Below the pieces are notes generated by a model. The model did no database searches, had not been told where the DNA came from, and saw only the letters and a list, made by a program, of their open reading frames with translations. Made by a program: the position numbers and the translations under genes. Below are positions 16,924 through 24,741 of a stretch of 57,753 nt of DNA, in pieces (the first letter of the stretch is position 1; the number at the start of each line of letters is the position of its first letter). The DNA is from Arthrobacter sp. (GTDB lineage Bacteria > Actinomycetota > Actinomycetes > Actinomycetales > Micrococcaceae). Where the stretch lies: contig JAPLAM010000091.1 of assembly GCA_026393275.1 (NCBI GenBank), positions 1 to 57,753 on the forward strand, read 5' to 3'.

Positions 16924-18510
16924 CTACTTGCTGCCGCCGAGGAACTTGTCGAAGCCCTTGGGCAGGTTGAGCTGGGACGGGTCGAAGTCCCCGCCCTGCT
17001 GGCCGAAGGCCGCGCCGGTGGGTACTGCCTTGGCACCGGCGGCTCGGCGCGCCTCCGCGTCCTTGAGCTCCTGGGCGGCCTTGGCCGGGTTGCCGGAGCG
17101 TGCCTTCTTCTTCGCGGCAGGCTTGGCCCCCTTGCGGGCTCCTCCCCCGCCCATCCCGGGCATCCCTGGCATGCCGGGCATCCCGCCGCCGGCCGCCATC
17201 TTCTTCATCATCTTCTGCGCCTGCGCAAAGCGTTCCAGCAGGCCGTTGACCTCGGAGACGTGCACGCCGGAACCGCGGGCGATGCGGGCGCGACGGGAGC
17301 CGTTGATGATCTTCGGGGACACCCGCTCGTGCGGAGTCATGGACCGGACGATCGCCTCGACCCGGTCAATCTCGCGCTCGTCGAACTGTTCCAGCTGCTG
17401 CCGGATGTTCTGCGCCCCGGGCATCATCATGAGCATCTTCTTCATCGAGCCCATGTTGCGGATCTGCTGCATCTGGGCAAGGAAGTCCTCGAGGGTGAAG
17501 TCCTCTTGGTCGGCGAACTTCTTCGCCATCCGGGCCGCTTCGTCCTTGTCCCACGACTTTTCGGCCTGCTCGATCAGGGTGAGCACGTCGCCCATGTCGA
17601 GGATGCGCGAGGCCATCCGGTCCGGGTGGAAGAGTTCGAAGTCGTCCAGGCCTTCGCCGGTGGACGCAAACATCACGGGCTTGCCGGTGACCGACGCAAC
17701 GGACAGCGCGGCACCGCCGCGGGCGTCTCCGTCGAGCTTGGAGAGCACGATGCCGGTGAAGTTGACGCCTTCATCGAAGGCCATGGCCGTGTTGACGGCG
17801 TCCTGGCCGATCATCGAGTCGATCACGAAGAGGACTTCGTTGGGGACGATGGCCTGGCGGATCTGGCGGGCCTGTTCCATCATCTCGACGTCGACGCCGA
17901 GCCGGCCGGCGGTGTCCACGATCACGACGTCGTGCAGGGTGCGCTTGGCTTCTTCGACGCCGGCACGGGCGACGGCGACCGGGTCACCGGCAGGGTGGTC
18001 CAGCTCGGCGGAGGTGGCACCCGGGTGCGGCGCGAAGACGGGGACGCCGGCCCGCTGGCCGACAACCTGCAGCTGGGTCACCGCGTTGGGGCGCTGGAGA
18101 TCGCAGGCGACCAGCATCGGGCTGTGGCCCTGCGCCTTGAGGTATTTCGACAGCTTGCCGGCCAGGGTGGTCTTACCGGCACCCTGGAGGCCGGCGAGCA
18201 TGATGATGGTGGGCCCGGTCTTGGCCAGGCGGATCCGGCGGGTCTCGCCGCCCAAGATCTCAACGAGTTCCTCGTTGACGATCTTCACGATCTGCTGGCT
18301 CGGGTTCAGCGCGCCGGAGACCTCGGCACCGAGGGCACGCTCCCGCACGCGGGCGGTGAACTCACGGACCACGGGCACGGCGACGTCGGCATCCAGCAGG
18401 GCACGCCGGATCTCGCGGACGGTGGCGTCAACGTCCGCCTCGGTGAGGCGGCCCTTGCCACGGAGGTTCTTGAAGGTTGCTGTCAACCGGTCAGAGAGTG
18501 AATTGAACAC
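16924..18510 (-). CDS. ffh: Signal recognition particle GTPase Ffh
   Basis: 528-residue SRP54 homologue that binds signal sequences and 4.5S RNA and delivers ribosomes to FtsY. GTG 18510 opens VFNSLSDRLTATFKNLRGKG, the standard N domain. G domain motifs are GLQGAGKTT (107-115), DTAGRL and TKLDGDARGG. The M domain contains the RNA-binding SRRARIARGSG and a methionine-rich run with GMPGMPGMPGMGGGG. The frame is open far upstream, but that is a shadow over the opposite-strand gene. No ffs RNA gene was recognised in the window. Confidence 0.97.
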   Translation of the reverse strand: MFNSLSDRLTATFKNLRGKGRLTEADVDATVREIRRALLDADVAVPVVREFTARVRERALGAEVSGALNPSQQIVKIVNEELVEILGGETRRIRLAKTGPTIIMLAGLQGAGKTTLAGKLSKYLKAQGHSPMLVACDLQRPNAVTQLQVVGQRAGVPVFAPHPGATSAELDHPAGDPVAVARAGVEEAKRTLHDVVIVDTAGRLGVDVEMMEQARQIRQAIVPNEVLFVIDSMIGQDAVNTAMAFDEGVNFTGIVLSKLDGDARGGAALSVASVTGKPVMFASTGEGLDDFELFHPDRMASRILDMGDVLTLIEQAEKSWDKDEAARMAKKFADQEDFTLEDFLAQMQQIRNMGSMKKMLMMMPGAQNIRQQLEQFDEREIDRVEAIVRSMTPHERVSPKIINGSRRARIARGSGVHVSEVNGLLERFAQAQKMMKKMAAGGGMPGMPGMPGMGGGGARKGAKPAAKKKARSGNPAKAAQELKDAEARRAAGAKAVPTGAAFGQQGGDFDPSQLNLPKGFDKFLGGSK

Positions 18511-18660
18511 GCGCCGTGCACTTCTTTCAGTGGATCTACAGCTGGCGGCCAGTGCGGCGCGCCAGAGTCGTGACTGTTTCGCCGGAACGAACTGCCTCGA
18601 CAACGGGACTCGACTATCTAGGGTACCAAGCCACACCTTCCAGGTGGCATGCTGGCTTAG

Positions 18661-20049
18661 ATGACCAGTCAAACAACAGTAAAGACCTTGCTGATCCTCG
18701 GCGCTTCGGGCGACCTGACCGGCAGGCTGCTGCTGCCGGGGCTGGCCCGCCTGGTGGCGAGGGGCCACACGCCCGACCTCACGCTGGTGGGCGCGGGCTC
18801 GGACGACTGGCCCCAGGAGCAGTGGGTGGACCGCCTGGAAACCTCCTTCGCCGACGCCAACTCCCAGGCCAGTTCCAGCGGCAAGCGGGAACTGAAGCGG
18901 CTCCGCAACGGCACCAGCTACCACCAACTGGACGTCACCGACGCGGGCCAACTCGCCGGGCTGCTCGCCAAACTGGCGGGACCGGTGGCGGTGTACTTTG
19001 CCTTGCCGCCGAAGATCAGCCAGCTGGCCTGCGAAGCCCTCACCCCGGAGCAAGTGCCGGCTGGAACCCGGTTGGTGATGGAGAAACCTTTCGGGTCCAG
19101 CGAGGAATCCGCCCGGAACCTCAACAAGACCCTGGCCGCCCTCGTACCCGAGGACCACATCCACCGGGTGGACCACTTCCTGGGCAAGGCGACCGTGCTG
19201 AACATCCTGGGCCTGCGTTTCGCGAACAACTTCCTGGAACCGATCTGGAACCGGGACCACATCGCCAAGGTGGAGATCATCTTCGACGAAGACCTCGCCC
19301 TTGAAGGCCGGGCCCGGTACTACGACGGCGCCGGCGCGCTGCGTGACATGATCCAGAGCCACCTGCTGCAGGTCATGGCCCTGATGGCGATCGAACCGCC
19401 CGCCTCGGTGGACGAACGGGACCTCCGGGACGCCGTCGCCACGCTCCTGCGCGCCAGCAGCATCAAGGCGCCGTACGCCAAAAACACCCGGCGCGCACGG
19501 TATGCCGCCGGCACCATCGACGGCCGGAAGGTGCCCGACTACGCCAAGGAGGCCGGGGTTGACCCGGCCCGGCAAACCGAAACCCTCGCCGAGGTGCAGG
19601 TGAGCATCGACAACTGGCGCTGGCAGGGCGTGCCCTTCCTCCTCCGCTCGGGCAAGGCACTCAGCGCCACCCGCAAGGAGGCTGTGGTCACCTTCCGCCC
19701 GGCGCCGCACCTGCCCAAGGGCTTCACCGGCGTGGACTCCCCCAACCAGCTGCGGATCGGCTTCGGCCCGGACACGGTGCAGTTCGACGTCGACGTCAAC
19801 GGCCCCGGCGATGTGTTGAGCCTGGACAGGACCACGCTGCACGCCGAACTGAGCGCCTCCGAACTGCTCCCCTACGGTGAAGTTCTCGAAGGTGTGCTCA
19901 GCGGCGACCCGCTGTTATCCGTGCGGGGTGACACCGCGGAAGACTGCTGGCGCATCATCGACCCCGTGCTCAAGGCCTGGGCGCGGGACAGCGTGCCGCT
20001 GGAGGAATACGCCGCCGGGACACCCGGTCCGGCAGGCTGGGCGACGTAG
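18661..20049 (+). CDS. Divergent glucose-6-phosphate dehydrogenase-like protein
   Basis: 462-residue member of the Zwf family, shorter than the usual 485-515. The NADP-binding start is GASGDLT (14-20), EKPFG is 141-145, RVDHFLGK is 169-176 and RDMIQSHLLQ carries His234. The catalytic Asp171-His234 pair, matching Asp177-His240 of the Leuconostoc enzyme, is kept. However, the KRKL segment after the nucleotide loop is GRLL, so the substrate-contacting Lys21 of the Leuconostoc enzyme is replaced by Leu23, and GKE becomes GKA. It may be a second copy with altered substrate or rate. It is divergent from ffh and ends at a strong hairpin. Confidence 0.85.
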   Translation: MTSQTTVKTLLILGASGDLTGRLLLPGLARLVARGHTPDLTLVGAGSDDWPQEQWVDRLETSFADANSQASSSGKRELKRLRNGTSYHQLDVTDAGQLAGLLAKLAGPVAVYFALPPKISQLACEALTPEQVPAGTRLVMEKPFGSSEESARNLNKTLAALVPEDHIHRVDHFLGKATVLNILGLRFANNFLEPIWNRDHIAKVEIIFDEDLALEGRARYYDGAGALRDMIQSHLLQVMALMAIEPPASVDERDLRDAVATLLRASSIKAPYAKNTRRARYAAGTIDGRKVPDYAKEAGVDPARQTETLAEVQVSIDNWRWQGVPFLLRSGKALSATRKEAVVTFRPAPHLPKGFTGVDSPNQLRIGFGPDTVQFDVDVNGPGDVLSLDRTTLHAELSASELLPYGEVLEGVLSGDPLLSVRGDTAEDCWRIIDPVLKAWARDSVPLEEYAAGTPGPAGWAT

Positions 20050-20109
20050 CGGCTGCGACACGCCTCGCCGGTCGCCGTCGTCGGACACCGCAGACGGGCG
20101 CACGGAAAA

Positions 20110-20141
20110 CGGGCCGGACACCTTTTCAGGTGTCCGGCCCG
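20110..20141. terminator. Hairpin terminator between the zwf-like gene and glnK
   Basis: Perfect 14-base arms (20110-20123 and 20128-20141) with loop TTTC, rich in GC. It lies between two convergent genes and can serve both, although neither side has a long T-run. Confidence 0.8.
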
Positions 20142-20196
20142 CTGTCGCAACCCTCATTCGCGGTGCGCTGGCGCGCTGCGGCTGGAGGGCCGCAGC

Positions 20197-20535
20197 TTAG
20201 ATGGCTGCCGCGCCGCGTTCTCCGGTGCGGACACGCACGGCCTCGAAGACATCCATCGTCCAGACCTTCCCGTCACCGGCCCGGCCGGTGTTCGAGCTGG
20301 CGATGATGACATCCAGGATGTCATCCGCCTGTTCGTCGGTGGCCAACACCTCGACCCGGATCTTAGGCAAGAGGTCCACGTTGTACTCGGCCCCGCGGTA
20401 CACCTCGGTGTAGCCGCGCTGCCGACCGTAGCCGCTGGCCGCGCTGACCGTCAGGCCCTGCACCCCGTAGGCTTCCAGGCCTTCCCGGATGGCGTCAAGC
20501 TTTTCCGGACGGACGATTGCTGTGATTAGTTTCAT
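20197..20535 (-). CDS. glnK: Nitrogen regulatory protein PII (GlnK type)
   Basis: 112-residue PII signal protein that senses 2-oxoglutarate and ATP/ADP and gates the ammonium channel. The T-loop carries Tyr51 in YRGAEYNVD, the residue that is uridylylated or, in Actinobacteria, adenylylated. The ATP-binding segments GYGRQRGYTEVYRG and GRAGDGKVW are present. Its ATG overlaps the amtB stop by four bases (ATGA), so the pair is translationally coupled. This pairing marks it as GlnK rather than a free-standing GlnB. Confidence 0.95.
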   Translation of the reverse strand: MKLITAIVRPEKLDAIREGLEAYGVQGLTVSAASGYGRQRGYTEVYRGAEYNVDLLPKIRVEVLATDEQADDILDVIIASSNTGRAGDGKVWTMDVFEAVRVRTGERGAAAI

Positions 20536-21914
20536 GCCCCCACACTCTCCTTGCCAGCTGCTGTCTTCTTGCCGTTGGACTGGGCGTTCACGGCCTCGGT
20601 CGGCTCGGTCGCCGATGCCCCGGCGGCGTCGCCCTGCGGCTTGCCGGTGATCAGTTCGTGCAGCGGCTGGAAGCTTCCGCCCTGGCCGCCGACGCCGAAT
20701 TCGTAGGCCGTCTCGGCGTGCAGGCTGAGGTCCACGCCCACGGCTTCCTGCTCCTGGGAGACCCGGAAGCCCATCGTCTTGTGGATCGGGAAGGCGATGA
20801 TGAAGGTCATCACCGCGGTGAACACGATGGAGAACAGTGCCGCGAGAGTCTGGGCGACGAGCTGCGTGGTGCCGCCGCCGTAGAACAGGCCTGCCGCGCC
20901 CTGGGACGGGGTGGCCAGGAAGCCGATCGCCACGGTGCCGATGACACCGGACACCAGGTGCACGCCGACGACGTCGAGCGAATCATCGTAGCCGAACTTG
21001 AACTTCAAGCCGACTGCGAGGGCCGAGGCGACACCGGCGACGACGCCCAGGGCGATCGCACCGAGCGGCGAGACGTTGGCGCAGGCCGGGGTGATGGCGA
21101 CCAGGCCGGCCACCACACCGGAAGCCGCGCCGAGGGACGTCGGGTGACCGTCGCGGAAGCGTTCGACCGCAAGCCAGCCGAGCATTGCTGCGGCCGGAGC
21201 GGCGAGGGTGTTGACCCAGATCAGACCGGCCTGTTCCACCGTGGCGGCGGCACCGGCGTTGAAGCCGAACCAGCCGAACCACAGGATAGCGGCGCCGAGC
21301 ATGACGAACGGAATGTTGTGCGGGCGGTGGTTCGGGTCCTTGCCGAAGCCCTTGCGGTTACCGATGATCAGGACCAGGATCAGGCCGGCCACACCAGCGT
21401 TGATGTGGACCACGGTGCCGCCGGCGAAGTCGATCACCGGGGCAAAGGTCTGGCCGAACCAGCCGTCCTTGGAGAAGAGGCCACCGCCCCAGACCATGAA
21501 GGCCAGCGGCGCGTAAACGAGGGTGGCCCAGATGGGCGTGAAGATGACCCATGCCGAGAACTTGGCCCGGTCCGCGACCGCGCCGGAGATCAGCGCGACC
21601 GTGATGATGGCGAAGGTGGCCGCGTAGCCCACCTTGAGGAGATCCGCCGGGTCAGTGAAGTTGTGCAGCCCGAAGTGGCTGAAGGGGTTGGCGACGATCT
21701 GGAAGAAGTTGTCTTCGTTGCTCGTTGCCATCGAGGCGCCCCACAGGACCCACGTGATGCCGACGGTTCCGATGGCGACGAAGCTCATCATCATCATGTT
21801 CAAAGCCGACTTGGCGCGGGTCATGCCGCCGTAGAAGAATGCCAGGCCCGGGGTCATGAACAGCACGAGGGCTGAAGCGACCAGGAGCCAAACGAGACCT
21901 GCGGTGAGTTCCAT
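20532..21914 (-). CDS. amtB: Ammonium transporter AmtB
   Basis: 460-residue Amt family channel with about 11 membrane segments and the N-terminus outside. Family motifs include FFYGGMTRAKSALNMMM near the start, FAGGTVVHINAG, and the histidine-bearing GVHLVSGVIG late in the protein. The C-terminal cytoplasmic tail (about 405-460) is long and rich in Ala, Thr and Glu. glnK overlaps its stop. A GTAAC-N6-GCAAT sequence about 110-125 bases upstream resembles a GlnR-type nitrogen site. Confidence 0.96.
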   Translation of the reverse strand: MELTAGLVWLLVASALVLFMTPGLAFFYGGMTRAKSALNMMMMSFVAIGTVGITWVLWGASMATSNEDNFFQIVANPFSHFGLHNFTDPADLLKVGYAATFAIITVALISGAVADRAKFSAWVIFTPIWATLVYAPLAFMVWGGGLFSKDGWFGQTFAPVIDFAGGTVVHINAGVAGLILVLIIGNRKGFGKDPNHRPHNIPFVMLGAAILWFGWFGFNAGAAATVEQAGLIWVNTLAAPAAAMLGWLAVERFRDGHPTSLGAASGVVAGLVAITPACANVSPLGAIALGVVAGVASALAVGLKFKFGYDDSLDVVGVHLVSGVIGTVAIGFLATPSQGAAGLFYGGGTTQLVAQTLAALFSIVFTAVMTFIIAFPIHKTMGFRVSQEQEAVGVDLSLHAETAYEFGVGGQGGSFQPLHELITGKPQGDAAGASATEPTEAVNAQSNGKKTAAGKESVGA

Positions 21915-22023
21915 GGTCTGCGTCCTCTCTTGCTTTTTGGTGCGGGGTTGTCCGCCGGTCCCAACGCATTTTGCGTTCTAATAAGAGTCTGCTGGCGCCG
22001 TGTTTCACCGACTGGGGATTTAC

Positions 22024-22039
22024 ATTGCCGGGTTGTTAC
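22024..22039 (-). promoter_or_regulatory. Possible GlnR-type nitrogen control site for amtB-glnK
   Basis: On the minus strand GTAAC (22039-22035) and GCAAT (22028-22024) are separated by six bases, close to the actinobacterial GlnR pattern GTNAC-N6-GNAAC with one mismatch. It sits 110-125 bases before the amtB start. Micrococcaceae may instead use AmtR, for which I see no clear site. Confidence 0.35.
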
Positions 22040-22142
22040 AAGAACCTCCCGGAAGTAAATGGTGCGTCTCGGGCTTGTTACGGTTATGTTTCCGGAGCCC
22101 CATCCCGCCCCCGGCCCCACTCCCGGCACTGAAAGCAGCACC

Positions 22143-23384
22143 ATGAGCAAAGCAACCCGTTCCGCCGCCGGAGCCAGGCCCCCGGAAGGCCTGGGCCTCC
22201 CCGGCAGACCCCGCCTGCCACGGGACATCAAGGTGATGCTGGCCGCGGCCTTCCTGATCGCCCTGGGCTTCGGCCTCGTGGCGCCGGTGCTCCCCCAGTT
22301 CGCCACCACGTTCGACGTCGGCGCGACCGCCGCGGCGGTGATTGTCAGCATCTTCGCGTTCATGCGCCTCGTGTTCGCCCCGGCGGGCGGGGCGCTGATC
22401 GTGCGTTTGGGGGAACGCCCCGTCTACGTGGCCGGGCTGCTGATCGTGGCGGCGTCCACGGCCGCCTGCGCCTTCGCCCAGGACTACTGGCAGCTGCTGA
22501 TCTTCCGCGGCCTGGGCGGGGCCGGATCGGTGATGTTCACTGTGGCGTCGATGACCCTCGTGGTGAGGCTGGCGCCGCCGGAGAGCCGCGGCCGGGTCTC
22601 CGGCGCCTACGCCTCGGCGTTCCTGATCGGTAATGTGTGCGGGCCGATCGTTGGCGGGCTGCTGGCCGGTTTCGGCCTCCGGGTGCCATTCCTGGCCTAT
22701 GCGGCCGCATTGGTGCTCGCGGCCGCAGTCGTGCAGACCCAGCTCAGCCACGTCCCCGCGGGTTCGCGGGCGGCGGGCACCGCGGCGCCGGCCATGCTGT
22801 TGCGGGACGCGCTGCGGGACAGTGCGTACCGGGCCGGGCTGGCCTCCAGCTTCGCCAACGGCTGGGCCACGTTCGGGGTCCGGATGGCCACGGTGCCGTT
22901 GTTCGCCGTCGTGGCGCTCGGCGCGGGTCCCGGGTCTGCAGGCTGGGCGCTGGCCGTGTTCGCGGCGGGCAACGCCGTAGCGCTGACCTTCTCCGGGCGG
23001 CTCGCGGACAGCCTGGGACGTAAGCCGTTGGTGCTCGCCGGGCTGATCGTCACCGGCCTCGCCACCGCCAGCATTGGTCTGACACACCAGCTGCCCTGGT
23101 TTCTGCTGGCCTCAACAATTGCGGGCATCGGCGCCGGGCTGCTCGGGCCCGCCCAACAGGCCGCCATCGCCGACGTCGTGGGTAACGAACGCTCCGGCGG
23201 CCGGGTGCTGGCCGTGTTCCAGATGACCTCGGACAGCGGCGCGATCGTCGGCCCGGTCATCGCGGGCCTGCTGGCGGACCAGTTGGGCTACGGCTGGGCG
23301 TTCGGCATCACCGGCGGTGTGCTGCTCGCGGCGGCCGTGGGCTGGCTGCTGGCCCGGGAGACTTTCCGGACCACAGACAAGTAG
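22143..23384 (+). CDS. MFS transporter
   Basis: 413-residue major facilitator with 12 predicted membrane segments. ATG 22143 (MSKATRSAAG) is taken as start; the frame is open to 22059, but that part is proline-rich and unconserved. Motif A-like loops are seen as RLGERPVYVAG between helices 2 and 3 and GRLADSLGRKPLVLAG between helices 8 and 9, the pattern of drug:proton antiporters. The substrate is unknown. It is divergent from amtB and convergent with ftsY, and its stop codon lies inside the terminator stem. Confidence 0.88.
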   Translation: MSKATRSAAGARPPEGLGLPGRPRLPRDIKVMLAAAFLIALGFGLVAPVLPQFATTFDVGATAAAVIVSIFAFMRLVFAPAGGALIVRLGERPVYVAGLLIVAASTAACAFAQDYWQLLIFRGLGGAGSVMFTVASMTLVVRLAPPESRGRVSGAYASAFLIGNVCGPIVGGLLAGFGLRVPFLAYAAALVLAAAVVQTQLSHVPAGSRAAGTAAPAMLLRDALRDSAYRAGLASSFANGWATFGVRMATVPLFAVVALGAGPGSAGWALAVFAAGNAVALTFSGRLADSLGRKPLVLAGLIVTGLATASIGLTHQLPWFLLASTIAGIGAGLLGPAQQAAIADVVGNERSGGRVLAVFQMTSDSGAIVGPVIAGLLADQLGYGWAFGITGGVLLAAAVGWLLARETFRTTDK

Positions 23385-23436
23385 CCCGCCGTTGTTGCCG
23401 TAATCAGGACTGAGAACGGCACCAACGGCGGGCTAC
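23381..23436. terminator. Bidirectional terminator between the MFS gene and ftsY
   Basis: Outer arms 23381-23394 and 23423-23436 are perfect 14-base complements; after one mismatch the stem continues with TGCCGT (23396-23401) and ACGGCA (23416-23421) around a 14-base loop. The TAG of the MFS gene (23382-23384) is part of the left arm. Confidence 0.8.
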
Positions 23437-23451
23437 TTGGGCGGGAGGGCG

Positions 23452-24660
23452 CTAGTTCAGCAGCGCGTCCACGAAACTTTCGACTTCGAAGGGGGCGAGG
23501 TCGTCCGCGCCCTCGCCGAGACCCACCAGCTTGACCGGCACACCCAGGGACTTCTGGATCGCGACGACGATGCCGCCCTTGGCAGTGCCGTCCAACTTGG
23601 TCAGCACGATGCCGGTGATGTTCACGACCTCGGCGAAGACGCGGGCCTGGTTCAGGCCGTTCTGGCCGGTGGTCGCATCCAGGACCAGGAGCACCTCGTC
23701 CACCTCGGCGAGCTTTTCGATGACGCGCTTGACCTTGCCGAGCTCGTCCATCAGGCCGACCTTGTTCTGCAGCCGCCCCGCGGTGTCGATCATGACGACA
23801 TCGACTTCCTGGTCGATGCCGGCCTTGACCGCCTCATAGGCGACGGACGCCGGGTCCGCGCCGTCGATGTCCGACTTGACGGTGGCGACGCCGACGCGCT
23901 GGCCCCAAGTGGCGAGCTGCTCGGCCGCGGCGGCACGGAAGGTGTCGGCAGCGCCAAGCAGCACGTCCTTGTCCTCGGCGACAAGCACGCGGGCGAGCTT
24001 GCCCACGGTGGTGGTCTTGCCGACGCCGTTGACGCCCACCACCATCATCACGGCGGGCTTGTCCGCGTGGCGCTCGACGTTCAGGCTGCGGTCCATGCCG
24101 GGGTCAACCAGCTTGATGAGTTCCTCGCGCAGCATGGCCTTGACGTGTTCCGGCGAGCGGGTCCCCAGCACTTTGACGCGTTCGCGGAGCGCGTCCACCA
24201 GCTGCATGGTCGGTTCCGTGCCAAGGTCCGCCAGCAGCAGGGTCTCTTCGACTTCGTCCCAGACGTTCTCGTCGATCTTGTCCGCGGAGAGCAGGGCGAG
24301 CAGGCCCTTGCCCAGGATGTTGTTGGACTTGATCAGGCGTTCCCGCAGCCGGGTCAGCCGGCCCGCCACCGGCAGCGGCGTCTCGACCGGAACGGTCTCG
24401 AGGCCCGCGACGTCGTCAGGTACTTCGACGGTCTCGAGTCCTTCGACGTCGACGCCGGCCGGCGCCGCCTGCCCGACGGGCGGGGCCGGGCGGTCCTCCA
24501 GTAGCGTGCCGGGACCGGTGCCCTGTACGGGGTCGTTCGCGTCGCGCGTTCCGGGGTAGTTGGTGATGTTCTTCCGGGTCTTCATGAGCACCGGAATGAG
24601 CGCTCCAAGGACCACCAGGACAACGAGGATGGGCAGGAGGATGGGGAGGATGTCGTTCAC
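23452..24660 (-). CDS. ftsY: Signal recognition particle receptor FtsY
   Basis: 402-residue SRP receptor GTPase that docks Ffh-ribosome complexes at the membrane. It begins with an N-terminal membrane segment (about 5-25) followed by an acidic, proline-containing linker, the actinobacterial style of anchoring. The NG domain has GVNGVGKTT, DTAGRLQNK, TKLDGTAKGG and the C-terminal GLGEGADDLAPF. It lies 81 bases after smc on the same strand, the usual smc-ftsY order. Confidence 0.96.
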   Translation of the reverse strand: MNDILPILLPILVVLVVLGALIPVLMKTRKNITNYPGTRDANDPVQGTGPGTLLEDRPAPPVGQAAPAGVDVEGLETVEVPDDVAGLETVPVETPLPVAGRLTRLRERLIKSNNILGKGLLALLSADKIDENVWDEVEETLLLADLGTEPTMQLVDALRERVKVLGTRSPEHVKAMLREELIKLVDPGMDRSLNVERHADKPAVMMVVGVNGVGKTTTVGKLARVLVAEDKDVLLGAADTFRAAAAEQLATWGQRVGVATVKSDIDGADPASVAYEAVKAGIDQEVDVVMIDTAGRLQNKVGLMDELGKVKRVIEKLAEVDEVLLVLDATTGQNGLNQARVFAEVVNITGIVLTKLDGTAKGGIVVAIQKSLGVPVKLVGLGEGADDLAPFEVESFVDALLN

Positions 24661-24741
24661 TCCCCTAGCTTCTCATAACCCCAAACGCCCAACGGGCGGG
24701 GCTAAGACGCGGGCGCCCAGCCGCTGCCCAGACATCTCCCC

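Noticed and set aside
18511..19842. Upstream extension of ffh giving a 972-residue protein
   Set aside because: The extra part is opposite the zwf-like gene; GTG 18510 starts the conserved N domain.
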